Shown here: positions 1-7,522 of the stretch, in pieces | Layout of the letters: every line of letters begins with the position of its first letter | Numbering within the stretch: the first letter of the stretch is position 1 | Assembly (NCBI RefSeq): GCF_010686755.1 | Contig: NZ_JAAGXA010000008.1 | Span: forward strand, 124,001-188,000 | Origin: Nocardioides zeae | Lineage (GTDB): Bacteria; Actinomycetota; Actinomycetes; Propionibacteriales; Nocardioidaceae | Direction of reading: 5' to 3' | DNA length: 64,000 nt | Position numbers and translations under genes: made by a program | Notes under the pieces: model-generated | What the model was told of the DNA's origin: nothing | Database searches by the model: none | What the model saw: the letters and a program-made list of their open reading frames with translations, nothing else

Positions 1-463
1 CGCGCACCGCGCGGGTGACGAAGGCCGTGGGGTCGGAGCCGCCCTGCGGCTCCGTCATCGAGTACGACGAGACGATCTCGTTCTCCAGGAGCGGCGTCAG
101 GTAGCGCTCCTTGAGCTCCGGCGTGCCGTAGTGCGCCAGGATCTCCGCGTTGCCCGAGTCCGGGGCCTGGCAGCCGAACACCACCGGTCCGCTGTGCGTG
201 CGGCCCAGCACCTCGTTGAGCAGGGCGAGCTTGAGCTGTCCGTAGCCCTGACCCCCCAGCTCGGGACCGAGGTGGCAGGCCCAGAGGTCGCGCTTGCGCA
301 CCTCCTCCTGGAGGGGGCGGATGAGGGCGTTCCGCACCGGGTCGTCCACGTTCCACGCGTGGTCGATCACGCGGTCGACGGGCTCGACCTCCGTGCGGAC
401 GAACTCCTCCACCCAGGCCAGCTTCTCGGCGTACTCCGGGTCGGGCTCGAATCCCCAGCTCAT
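1..463 (-). CDS. Acyl-CoA dehydrogenase, N-terminal part (runs off window start)
   Basis: The 154 visible residues are the N-terminal helical domain of an FAD-dependent acyl-CoA dehydrogenase, which makes the alpha,beta double bond in acyl-CoA degradation. The family motif MTEPQGGSDP, which lines the flavin/acyl pocket, sits at about residues 136-145. The C-terminal domain with the catalytic base lies outside the window. The ATG at 461-463 is preceded by a GAAGGA ribosome site. It is the last visible gene of a minus-strand operon that starts at 4597 with CoA-transferases, thiolase and DUF35 genes, so it probably oxidises the CoA ester those genes produce or feed on. The substrate cannot be read from this fragment. 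Confidence 0.9.
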   Translation of the reverse strand, partial: MSWGFEPDPEYAEKLAWVEEFVRTEVEPVDRVIDHAWNVDDPVRNALIRPLQEEVRKRDLWACHLGPELGGQGYGQLKLALLNEVLGRTHSGPVVFGCQAPDSGNAEILAHYGTPELKERYLTPLLENEIVSSYSMTEPQGGSDPTAFVTRAVR

Positions 464-507
464 GTGTCGTGTCCTTCGGTCGAGGGTCGGATCGGGTGGT
501 CTCGTCC

Positions 508-912
508 TCAGGACGAGACAGGCTCCCACTGCGGCAGGGTGGTGTCCCCCACGCGCTCGAAGCGGACGGTCATCGGCTGGTCGATCTCCAGGTCGAGACG
601 CCCCGGCAGGGAGCCCAGGAAGCGCACGGACGGGAGGTCCTCGAGCTCGACGAGCACCGAGGTGTAGGGCGTCGGGTGCCCGGGATGGACCTGGTGCTCG
701 ACCACGGTCCAGCTGTGGAGCCGCCCCGCACCCCGCACCTCGCGCCACGACGTGCGCTCGCCGTGGCAGCGCGGGCAGACCCCGCGCGGCAGGTGGATCG
801 GCAGGTCGCAGTCGTCGCAGTGCTGGACCACGAGCCGCTCCTCGGCCGCAGCCGCCCAGAAGGGAGCGGTGTCGTGGTCGGTGGTCAGGGGCAGGACACG
901 CTGCTCGGTCAC
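508..912 (-). CDS. DUF35 OB-fold / zinc-ribbon protein, partner of thiolase-like enzyme
   Basis: This 134-residue protein has the acyl-CoA-associated DUF35 layout: an N-terminal rubredoxin-like zinc ribbon with cysteines 32, 35, 46 and 49 (CDDC and CPRC pairs), then a C-terminal OB-fold. Members bind next to lipid-transfer-type thiolases and shape the acyl-CoA tunnel; with Ltp2-type partners they form steroid side-chain retro-aldolases. The gene follows the thiolase-like gene by 10 bp and begins with GTG after a purine-rich stretch. A perfect 9-bp inverted repeat (500-508 and 510-518) spans its stop codon and may attenuate or stabilise the transcript before the dehydrogenase gene. Confidence 0.88.
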   Translation of the reverse strand: MTEQRVLPLTTDHDTAPFWAAAAEERLVVQHCDDCDLPIHLPRGVCPRCHGERTSWREVRGAGRLHSWTVVEHQVHPGHPTPYTSVLVELEDLPSVRFLGSLPGRLDLEIDQPMTVRFERVGDTTLPQWEPVSS

Positions 913-922
913 GGGAGGCCTC

Positions 923-2104
923 TCAGGCTCCGACGAGGAGCAGCGCGCTCCCGCCGGTCGTCGGGGCGGACGTCACGAGGCTGACCTCGGCGCCCGGGAC
1001 CTGGTTGGTCGAGGTGCCGCGGATCTGGCGGACCGCCTCGACGACGTGGTTCATGCCGTGGATGTAGCCCTCGGAGAGGTGGCCGCCCGAGGTGTTCATC
1101 GGCAGCGCACCGCCCACCTCGAGCGTCCCGTCCTGGATGAAGTCCTTCGCCTCACCGGCACCGCAGAAGCCCAGGTCCTCGAGCTGGATGAGTGCCGTGA
1201 TGGTGAAGCAGTCGTAGATCTGGGCGACGTCGACGTCCTGCGGCGTCATGCCGCCCCGCCGGAACAGGACCTCGCCGAGCGCGCGGGAGGACCACGTCGT
1301 GATCGAGTCGCGCATGAGGGCGGGGAACATCTGGCCCGGCTGCGCGTCCGCACCGCCCGACTGCGCGGCCGACCGGATCAGCGCGGGCGGCTGGCGCAGG
1401 TCGCGCGCACGCTCGGCCGAGGTGACGACGACGGCGCAGGCCCCGTCGGTCTCCAGGCAGAAGTCGAAGAGCCGCAGGGGCGTCGCGAGGGCCCGCGACG
1501 CGTGGTAGTCGTCCAGCGTCATCGTGCGGTGGTGCATCTGCGCCGCGGGGTTGGCGTTGGCGTGCTTGCGGCACGCGGTGGCGATCCGGCCGAGCGTCTC
1601 GCTGGTGGTGCCGTGGTCGGCCATGTGGCGGCGCGCGACCATCGCGAAGTACTGGCCCGGCGTCTGCATGCCGTAGGGCAGGAACATCTCCTCGTACGTC
1701 GAGGACCCGCCCGCGCGGGCGCCCTGGGCGTAGCCCGCGCCGTACCGCTCCCCGGAGCGACCGTTGATGGAGCGGAAGACGACCACGGTGCTCGCCAGGC
1801 CGGCCGCGACGGCGGCGGCGGCCTGCGCGACCATCGCCGCGGGCGCGGACCCGCCGGGGCCGACGTCGCCCCAGTAGGTCAGGTTCTCGACCCCCAGCGC
1901 GTCGCCGAGCGCCACGGGCGCGACCGTGTCCATGTCGCAGCGGACGATGCCGTCGACGTCCTTCGGGTCGAGGCCCGCGTCCGCCAGGGCGGCCAGCGCG
2001 GCCTGGGCCGCCAGTGTCAGCGTGCTCCGGCCCGACGCCTTCGAGAAGTCGGTCGAGCCGATGCCGGCGATCGCCATCGTGTCGGGGCGCCACGCGTCAC
2101 GCAT
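923..2104 (-). CDS. Thiolase-like (SCP-x/Ltp type) acyl-CoA enzyme, possible retro-aldolase
   Basis: The 393-residue protein has the thiolase fold of the lipid-transfer (SCP-x/Ltp) branch. The region around residues 82-91 (GPGGSAPAAM), where classical thiolases carry the nucleophilic cysteine, has no Cys. The C-terminal active-site motif HGMNH is at 349-353 and the glycine-rich end TTGGSALLL is intact. Loss of the nucleophile together with a downstream DUF35 gene resembles Ltp2-type aldolases, which cleave a beta-hydroxyacyl-CoA without thiolysis; that function is inferred. ATG at 2104 is chosen because GGAGG lies 8 bases upstream; a GTG at 2113 would leave no spacing. The start overlaps the upstream CoA-transferase by 8 bp. 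Confidence 0.85.
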   Translation of the reverse strand: MRDAWRPDTMAIAGIGSTDFSKASGRSTLTLAAQAALAALADAGLDPKDVDGIVRCDMDTVAPVALGDALGVENLTYWGDVGPGGSAPAAMVAQAAAAVAAGLASTVVVFRSINGRSGERYGAGYAQGARAGGSSTYEEMFLPYGMQTPGQYFAMVARRHMADHGTTSETLGRIATACRKHANANPAAQMHHRTMTLDDYHASRALATPLRLFDFCLETDGACAVVVTSAERARDLRQPPALIRSAAQSGGADAQPGQMFPALMRDSITTWSSRALGEVLFRRGGMTPQDVDVAQIYDCFTITALIQLEDLGFCGAGEAKDFIQDGTLEVGGALPMNTSGGHLSEGYIHGMNHVVEAVRQIRGTSTNQVPGAEVSLVTSAPTTGGSALLLVGA

Positions 2105-3299
2105 CGCCCCCACCTCCGGCCACGGCCACGTCGTGCTCGCCGAGCCGAGGCGGTCGGGACGGCTGCGGCTCGAAGGCGGAGAAACGGAACGGGGCGCCCG
2201 GGAAGAGCGCGGCCCGCTCCCCCTCGTCGGTCGCCACCGGCACCTCGAGGAAGAACTCCCGCGCCCGCAGGTGCTCGTCCTGCGGCAGGTCCTCGAAGGC
2301 GCGGAGCGGCCCGACGGGCAGGCCGCGCGCCTGGCCCTCCAGGTAGAGCGTGTCGGCGTCGTGGAGGAGGAAGAAGACCTCCAGCACCTCCTGCACGTGG
2401 GAGAACTGCGCCTGGCGGTGCGCGAAGTCCTCGTACGCCGGGTCGACCAGGTCGGCGGCGAGGTCCGCGGCGTCCATCCACGCGACCAGGGACTTCCACA
2501 GGTGGAGGTCGCCGAGGATGAGCGCGAAGTAGACGTAGCCGTCGGCGCAGGGGAAGAGCGCGGGCTGCGTCGGGACCGGCTGCGCGTGCCGCGCGGTCTG
2601 CCGTTGCACGACCGCCTTCGGGTAGAAGTAGTACGGGTTGGCCAGCTCGCCGGAGACGGCGTTGGCCTCGTGCATCGAGACGTCGACGACCTGGCCGAGC
2701 CCGTCGACCTGGCGCTGCAGCAGGGCGAGCAGGAGCGACATCGTCGCGTAGCTCGCCGCGTTCTGGAACGCCTGGTTGCCGCCCGGGAGGATCGGGGGGA
2801 TCGAGTGGTCGTCGTAGCCGCAGCTGTTGAGCGGCCCGCCGGCCGCGAGGCCGACGAGGTCGGTCGTGCGGTAGTCGGCCCAGGGGCCGGTCAGCCCGAA
2901 GGGCGAGACGGACAGCACGATCAGGCGGGGACGTCCCGCGACCAGTGCCTCCGGGGTGAGGCCGCGCTCCGCCAGGCGCGCCGGCCCGTCGGTCGTGATG
3001 ACGACGTCGGCCCGGTCCAGCAGCGCGGCCAGCGGGCCGTCGGCGGGGTCGGGGCCGTCGATGACGACGCTCTGCTTGCTCGTGTTGTAGACCCAGAACG
3101 AGAGGCTGCGGTCCGCCCCCGGTCGGCCCTCCAGCCACGGTCCCGTACGGCGGCTGGTCGCGCCCTCGGCCGGCTCGACCTTGATGACGGTGGCGCCGGC
3201 GTCGGCCATCAGCTTGCCGGTGTGCTCGCCCGCCGGGGTGTCCGCCAGCTCGACGACGACGAGGTCGGAGAAGGGCGACCCGGGGATGCGCTCGCTCAT
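2097..3299 (-). CDS. Family III (CaiB/BaiF) CoA-transferase
   Basis: The 400-residue protein opens with the family III signature (VVVELADTPAGEH, then ATVIKVEP near residues 12-40), binding the CoA donor, and keeps an aspartate in the catalytic segment TTDLVGLAAGG. Such enzymes move CoA from succinyl-CoA or another thioester to a carboxylic acid. It overlaps the next upstream gene, another CaiB homologue, by one base (TGATG) and is preceded by GAGGAG at good spacing, so the two are translated together. In BbsEF (benzylsuccinate CoA-transferase) two such subunits form one enzyme; the same may hold here. Substrate unknown. Confidence 0.88.
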   Translation of the reverse strand: MSERIPGSPFSDLVVVELADTPAGEHTGKLMADAGATVIKVEPAEGATSRRTGPWLEGRPGADRSLSFWVYNTSKQSVVIDGPDPADGPLAALLDRADVVITTDGPARLAERGLTPEALVAGRPRLIVLSVSPFGLTGPWADYRTTDLVGLAAGGPLNSCGYDDHSIPPILPGGNQAFQNAASYATMSLLLALLQRQVDGLGQVVDVSMHEANAVSGELANPYYFYPKAVVQRQTARHAQPVPTQPALFPCADGYVYFALILGDLHLWKSLVAWMDAADLAADLVDPAYEDFAHRQAQFSHVQEVLEVFFLLHDADTLYLEGQARGLPVGPLRAFEDLPQDEHLRAREFFLEVPVATDEGERAALFPGAPFRFSAFEPQPSRPPRLGEHDVAVAGGGGDA

Positions 3300-4597
3300 C
3301 AGATGATCTCCTCAGCAGCCAGCCGGGCGATCTCGTCCTCGTCCATGCCGAGGATGTCGCGCAGCACGTAGGTGTTGTCCTCGCCCAGCAGCGGCGCCGA
3401 GCGCCAGGTGTGCTGCTCGGTGCGCGAGAACGTCATGGGGTTGCCCTCGAAGAGCGCCGGCCCGATGACCGGGTGGTCGAGCTCGAAGAAGGTGCCGCGG
3501 GCGGCGACCTGGGGGTCGACCTCCACGAGGTCGCGGGCGTTCTGCACCGCCCCGGCCGCGACACCGACGGCCTGGAGCTCGCGCATGAGGTCGTGCTTGT
3601 CGCGCCCCGAGGTCCAGGCACCGACGAGGGCGTCGAGCGCGTCGGCGTTGGCGACCCGGTCCGCCATGGAGGCGAACCGGTCCTCCGAGGCCCACGCGGG
3701 GTCGCCCATCGCGCCGACGAGCGACTTCCACTCGGCGTCCTCGGTGACCGCGATCGCGACCCACTGGTCATCGCCGGCCGCCGGGTAGACACCGTGGGGC
3801 GCGGCGTCCGGGAACTCCAGCCGGTTGCCGCGGGGGAAGTCGTCGCGGCGGCTGGGCCGGCCGTTGACCAGGGTGTCGAGCAGGTCGGGGCCGAGCAGGT
3901 TGATGCCGGCCTCCACGGCGGAGACGTCGATCTCCATGCCCTGGCCGGTGGCGTTGCGGCGATAGATCGCCATGAGCAGCGCGATGGCGTTGTAGTACGC
4001 CGCCTGGTTGTCCATGTAGGACATCCCCCAGCCCGAGGGCTCGCGCCCCGGCAGGCCGCTGTTGAAGGAGAGGCCGCACACCGCCTGGATGACGGGCCCG
4101 TAGCTCCGGAACTGGTGGTGGGGGCCGTCGTGCCCGTAGCCGCTCATCCGCGCGAAGATCGCGTCGGGCCGGAGGCCGGTGACGTGGTCCCAGGTGATGC
4201 CCCAGCGCTCCATGACGCCCGGGGCGAAGTTCTCGGTCACGATGCCGCTGTCCGCGATGAGCCGGTCCGCGATCTCCCGACCCTTGTCGCTCCGCATGTT
4301 CAGCGTGATGCCGACCTTGTTGCGGTTGTAGTTGTTGAAGAGGCCGCCCTTGTTCGGGTCCGGGTGGGGGTCCTCGTCGCCGTACGCCCGCACGTCGCCC
4401 TTGTAGATGGGCAGGCGGCGGGGCAGGTCGGGGCGCTTGCGGTCCTCGATGCGGATCACCTCGGCACCGAAGTCGGCGAGCATCCGCGTGGCGACCGCGC
4501 CGACCCCCATCCAGCAGAAGTCCGTGACGCGCACGCCGGCCAGGGGTCCCCTGCGGCGGACCGGTGTCCGCTCGTCGCTGACGGTCTCGTTGCTCAC
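3299..4597 (-). CDS. Family III CoA-transferase, possible non-catalytic partner subunit
   Basis: This 432-residue CaiB/BaiF homologue has the N-terminal signature VTDFCWMGVGAVATRMLADF and EVIRIED, the NRNKVGITLNM segment and the usual NFAPGVMERWG stretch. In the segment where family III enzymes carry the catalytic aspartate it reads RSYGPVIQAVCG, with glycine in the Asp position. One subunit of BbsEF-type enzymes lacks that aspartate too, so this may pair with the adjacent Asp-bearing 2097-3299 product (inference). The GTG start has GAGGAGG upstream. It is the first gene of the minus-strand operon; two candidate operators lie 63-114 bp upstream. Confidence 0.87.
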   Translation of the reverse strand: MSNETVSDERTPVRRRGPLAGVRVTDFCWMGVGAVATRMLADFGAEVIRIEDRKRPDLPRRLPIYKGDVRAYGDEDPHPDPNKGGLFNNYNRNKVGITLNMRSDKGREIADRLIADSGIVTENFAPGVMERWGITWDHVTGLRPDAIFARMSGYGHDGPHHQFRSYGPVIQAVCGLSFNSGLPGREPSGWGMSYMDNQAAYYNAIALLMAIYRRNATGQGMEIDVSAVEAGINLLGPDLLDTLVNGRPSRRDDFPRGNRLEFPDAAPHGVYPAAGDDQWVAIAVTEDAEWKSLVGAMGDPAWASEDRFASMADRVANADALDALVGAWTSGRDKHDLMRELQAVGVAAGAVQNARDLVEVDPQVAARGTFFELDHPVIGPALFEGNPMTFSRTEQHTWRSAPLLGEDNTYVLRDILGMDEDEIARLAAEEII

Positions 4598-4659
4598 GTG
4601 CTGCCTCCTCGGTCCGCGCGTTCACCTCATCCGGGTGACGCGGAGCACACCGCACGTTA

Positions 4660-4673
4660 ATTCTCATGAGGAA
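4660..4673. promoter_or_regulatory. Candidate operator site 1 for FadR-type regulator
   Basis: The sequence ATTCTCATGAGGAA matches the palindrome TTCCTCATGAGGAA in 12 of 14 positions. It lies in the divergent promoter region between the CoA-transferase operon (minus) and the SnoaL-like gene (plus). Four further copies sit at other promoters of the same cluster. Confidence 0.55.
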
Positions 4674-4697
4674 CCGGGTCAAGACGATGACCACCTT

Positions 4698-4711
4698 TTC
4701 TTCATGAGGAA
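4698..4711. promoter_or_regulatory. Candidate operator site 2 for FadR-type regulator
   Basis: TTCTTCATGAGGAA matches the palindrome TTCCTCATGAGGAA in 13 of 14 positions, the best copy in the window. It is 38 bp from site 1, close to four helical turns, so both could be bound from the same DNA face. It lies 50 bp upstream of the start of the SnoaL-like gene. Confidence 0.6.
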
Positions 4712-4760
4712 TATGTCAGGCTGGATCGGATCACCCAGCCCCGCGAACCGGAGGACGACG

Positions 4761-5198
4761 ATGGCACCGAGCGACACCCCCACGCCCCGCGAGGTCGTCA
4801 CGGCCTTCATGGAGACCTGGCGGGACCGCCCTCTCCACGACGGTGCAGCGTTCCTCGCCCCCGGCGCGACGGCCTGGCTCGCCCACGCGGCCGGCGCCGG
4901 CGGCACCGAGCCCAACACCGGGACGACCTTCTCGGGGCAGCGGTGGCTGGAGCTGCTGCAGCCGATCGTGGACCGCATGCCGGGCGGGCTGACGGTGCAC
5001 CTGCACCGGGTGGTCGCTGACGGCGCGTGGGTCGTCGTCGACACCGAGTCGCGCGGCGAGGTGCCCCCGTCGTCCGTCTACAACATGCGCTACACGTTCT
5101 GGTTCCACGTCGAGGACGGGCTCGTGACCGAGCTCCGCCAGTTCTTCGACACGAAGTACGGCGAGCAGTTCTTCCTCGACGCGCACTTCACGCACTGA
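4761..5198 (+). CDS. SnoaL/NTF2-like small protein (ketosteroid-isomerase fold)
   Basis: The 145-residue protein has the pattern of the SnoaL/NTF2 superfamily: an N-terminal helix with VVTAFMETWRD, a central region with aromatic and charged residues, and a C-terminal beta stretch ending YTFWFHVEDGLVTELRQFFD. These cone-shaped barrels act as isomerases, cyclases, hydratases or non-enzymatic binding proteins. ATG 4761 follows GGAGG at 8 bases. It is divergent from the CoA-transferase operon and shares its operator region, so it probably acts on the same substrate chain. It is monocistronic as far as seen; the next gene is convergent. Confidence 0.75.
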   Translation: MAPSDTPTPREVVTAFMETWRDRPLHDGAAFLAPGATAWLAHAAGAGGTEPNTGTTFSGQRWLELLQPIVDRMPGGLTVHLHRVVADGAWVVVDTESRGEVPPSSVYNMRYTFWFHVEDGLVTELRQFFDTKYGEQFFLDAHFTH

Positions 5199-5283
5199 GG
5201 CCGGAGGCCCGACCCCGTCAGGCCCTGCGGGGTCGCGCGGCGGCGATGGCGTTCGGGCGGGGACAGCCCGGCCAGGACGCGAG

Positions 5284-5340
5284 CTGGGACCTTGGTGCAC
5301 TCCTCGCCCGATCCGAGGTGCCCCAGGTGCACACTTCCGG
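5284..5340. repeat. Two copies of the ~23-bp palindromic-family unit, same orientation
   Basis: The 196-bp gap between convergent genes (5199-5394) holds two copies of a dispersed unit whose consensus on the minus strand is CCGGAANTGTGCACCTGGG followed by ACAG. The copy at 5318-5340 is close to consensus; the one at 5284-5306 is more diverged. Further copies lie at 28448-28509 and 36791-36998. Nothing else is recognised in this gap. Confidence 0.6.
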
Positions 5341-5394
5341 GCGGCCCGCGTAGGTCCGCGACGTCCCGGACCGGGACGGACCCGAACCGGCCCC

Positions 5395-6468
5395 TCAGCC
5401 GAACAACCGGTCCCACTCCGCCTGGAACTCCGCGATGTCGTCGGCGTCGAGCGCGGCCACCGCGTCCGCGGGCCGCACGTCGGCCATCCCCGAGAGCGTG
5501 CCGGGGATGTCGTCGAGCACCGCGGGGTGCTCCTTGTTGATGGCTGCCTGCCCCTCCTCCGAGACCATGAAGTCCGTGAGCACCTGGGCGGCGTTCGGGT
5601 GGGGCGCCTCCTGGAGGACGGCCGCGAAGTAGCGGGTCGCCCAGACCCCCGACGGCGAGACGACCGAGTCGACGGGAGCGCCCGTGGCCCGCGCGCCCGC
5701 CTGGGGCAGCACACCCGGCGAGGCGGCGATCTCGCCCGACGCGAGAGCCTGGCCCATCGGGACGGTGCTGGGGTAGATGCGCGGCTCCTGGGCGGCCAAG
5801 CGCTCGAGGTAGTCGTCGCCGAACGTCTCCTGCATCCACAGGTAGAGGTCGACCTGGGCGGGTGCGACCGGCTCCACCAGCCCGATCTTCCCGCCGGCCA
5901 GCTCGGGCGCCAGCAGGTCGGGATAGTCCGCGAGGCCGTCGGGAACGAGGTCCGTGTTCCAGCCCGCGACGACCGCGACGGCGCCGACCGTGGCGAGCGA
6001 ACCGTCCTCGACGAGCAGGTCGGCGACCGGCCCCGCCTCGAAGCCCGGGCCCACCACGGGGGCGAACCAGTCGCCCGCCCGGGCCTTGGACTCCAGGCCG
6101 GCGACATCGGTCTCGACCCACACGTCCGCCGCCACCCTCCCGGACTCGCGCTCCTGCTCGATGCGCGCGGTGTTGTCCGGACCGTTCGCCCGCACCACCG
6201 TGAGGTCGATGTCGTAGGCCTCCTCGAAGGCCTCCTCGAACGCCGCCAGGTTCTCGGGGAGCTGCGCCGTGTAGAGCATGACGCTGCCCTCGTCCTCCGC
6301 GCTGGCCACCACCTCGTCCCACGGCGTGTCGGCATCGACCGGCGCTGCGGACGGGGACGCGGAGCACCCGGCTGCGGCCAGCAACCCGACCAGCGCAGGG
6401 ACCAGGCCCCGGTGGAACCGCGGCGTACGTCGTCGTCGATCGGCGGCCCGGTGCGCGGTGCTGGTCAT
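5395..6468 (-). CDS. Extracellular solute-binding lipoprotein (iron/anion-type ABC binding protein), orphan
   Basis: The 357-residue product starts at ATG 6468 with an arginine-rich n-region, a hydrophobic stretch LVPALVGLLAAAGCSAS and a lipobox ending at Cys, so it is a membrane-anchored lipoprotein. The mature part (GSVMLYTAQLPENLAAFEEAFEE, broken here only by its start) is typical of cluster-D type II binding proteins of the Fe3+/polyamine/thiamine group. No permease or ATPase gene is nearby, so it must use a distant transporter or act as a sensor. It is divergent from the FadR-type regulator and shares an intergenic region with two candidate operators, so its ligand may be an acid catabolised by this cluster rather than iron (inference). 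Confidence 0.8.
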   Translation of the reverse strand: MTSTAHRAADRRRRTPRFHRGLVPALVGLLAAAGCSASPSAAPVDADTPWDEVVASAEDEGSVMLYTAQLPENLAAFEEAFEEAYDIDLTVVRANGPDNTARIEQERESGRVAADVWVETDVAGLESKARAGDWFAPVVGPGFEAGPVADLLVEDGSLATVGAVAVVAGWNTDLVPDGLADYPDLLAPELAGGKIGLVEPVAPAQVDLYLWMQETFGDDYLERLAAQEPRIYPSTVPMGQALASGEIAASPGVLPQAGARATGAPVDSVVSPSGVWATRYFAAVLQEAPHPNAAQVLTDFMVSEEGQAAINKEHPAVLDDIPGTLSGMADVRPADAVAALDADDIAEFQAEWDRLFG

Positions 6469-6551
6469 GGGGAGCTGCCTTTCGTCGGCCGACGTGACCC
6501 GTGCCACTCGGTGGCGTCAGGCTGGCACCAGCGTCCCGAGCGTCGCAACAG

Positions 6552-6565
6552 TTCCTACTGATGAA
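6552..6565. promoter_or_regulatory. Candidate operator site 4 (minus-strand reading)
   Basis: On the minus strand this reads TTCATCAGTAGGAA, matching TTCCTCATGAGGAA in 11 of 14 positions. It lies 84 bp upstream of the solute-binding protein start, where it would sit over that gene's promoter. Confidence 0.45.
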
Positions 6566-6650
6566 TTTTTCAATTGCTCCTGATCTTTTTTTCCGCCCAC
6601 GACCGCCTCGTATCGAGCGCGGGGGCGACAGCCGGACCTGACCGTGATAG

Positions 6651-6664
6651 TTCTTGATGAGAAA
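6651..6664. promoter_or_regulatory. Candidate operator site 3, autoregulatory
   Basis: TTCTTGATGAGAAA matches TTCCTCATGAGGAA in 11 of 14 positions and lies 49 bp upstream of the regulator gene. The region 6555-6680 is much more AT-rich than its surroundings, as expected for a divergent promoter. Confidence 0.5.
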
Positions 6665-6712
6665 AAGATCACCGCGTAGGGTGCGGCCAGTCGCCGCACG
6701 GGGGAGGACTCG

Positions 6713-7522
6713 ATGAGCGAGGACGTCGTCCAGGTCCGGACCGGGCTTCCGATCGTCTACCGGCCCGGGGATCCCCTCGCGGGCGACGGTGTCGACTCGC
6801 CGGGCGGGCGTCCCCCCAAGGCGTCCGAGGCGACCGCGGAGCGCATCGTCCACGGGATCGTGAGCAACGGCTACGCCGTGGGCGACCGGATGCCCGCCGA
6901 GTCCGAGATGCTCGAGCGCACCGGCGTCAGCCGGGAGACCCTGCGCGAAGCCCTCCGCATCCTCGAGGCCCAGGGCATCCTGACGATCCGCCGCGGTCCC
7001 GGCGGAGGCCCCTTCGTCAACGCCCTGAACGCCAGCTACCTCGCCCGCACCTCGGCCCTCTACTTCCACCTCGCGGGCGCGACCTACGAAGAGCTCTTCG
7101 AGACCTGGGCGTTCATGGAGCCCCTCATCTCGGCCAAGGTGGCGTCGCTGCCCGACCGCAGGTGGAAGCTGGACCGTCTCTCACCCTTCATGGCCTACGA
7201 CCCCCACGCGCACACCCGGGGCCAGGTCATCCACGAGCTCAACGACTTCCACGCGGTCCTCGCGACGATGAGCGGCAACCGGGTGCTCACCCTCCTCACC
7301 CAGGCCGTCGACCACATCGTGGTGCACCAGGTGCTCACGCGGGCCGACCCGACGGACAAGAGCAAGGCCATGGCCCACTCCCACGACGACATCGCGCGGG
7401 CGATCGTCGACGGGTACGCCACGAAGGCGCGCAAGCTCATGGAGGAGCACATCCGCGACGTGGTGGCCTGGGTCACCGACATCAACCCGGGGATGCTGGG
7501 CGAGCTCATCGAGTGGCGGTGA
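6713..7522 (+). CDS. FadR-family GntR transcriptional regulator
   Basis: The 269-residue protein has a winged helix at about residues 40-105 with the GntR signature (IVSNGYAVGDRMPAESEML, then TGVSRETLREALRILE) and a helical FCD-type effector domain behind it (FETWAFMEPLIS, FHAVLATMSGNRVL, HDDIARAIVDG). FCD proteins usually bind organic acids or acyl-CoA through a metal held by Asp/His residues. ATG 6713 has GGGGAGG at proper spacing. The stop overlaps the next start (GTGA), so the regulator is translated with the crotonase and CoA-transferase behind it. It is the best candidate to bind the five TTCCTCATGAGGAA-like sites in this cluster. Confidence 0.9.
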   Translation: MSEDVVQVRTGLPIVYRPGDPLAGDGVDSPGGRPPKASEATAERIVHGIVSNGYAVGDRMPAESEMLERTGVSRETLREALRILEAQGILTIRRGPGGGPFVNALNASYLARTSALYFHLAGATYEELFETWAFMEPLISAKVASLPDRRWKLDRLSPFMAYDPHAHTRGQVIHELNDFHAVLATMSGNRVLTLLTQAVDHIVVHQVLTRADPTDKSKAMAHSHDDIARAIVDGYATKARKLMEEHIRDVVAWVTDINPGMLGELIEWR

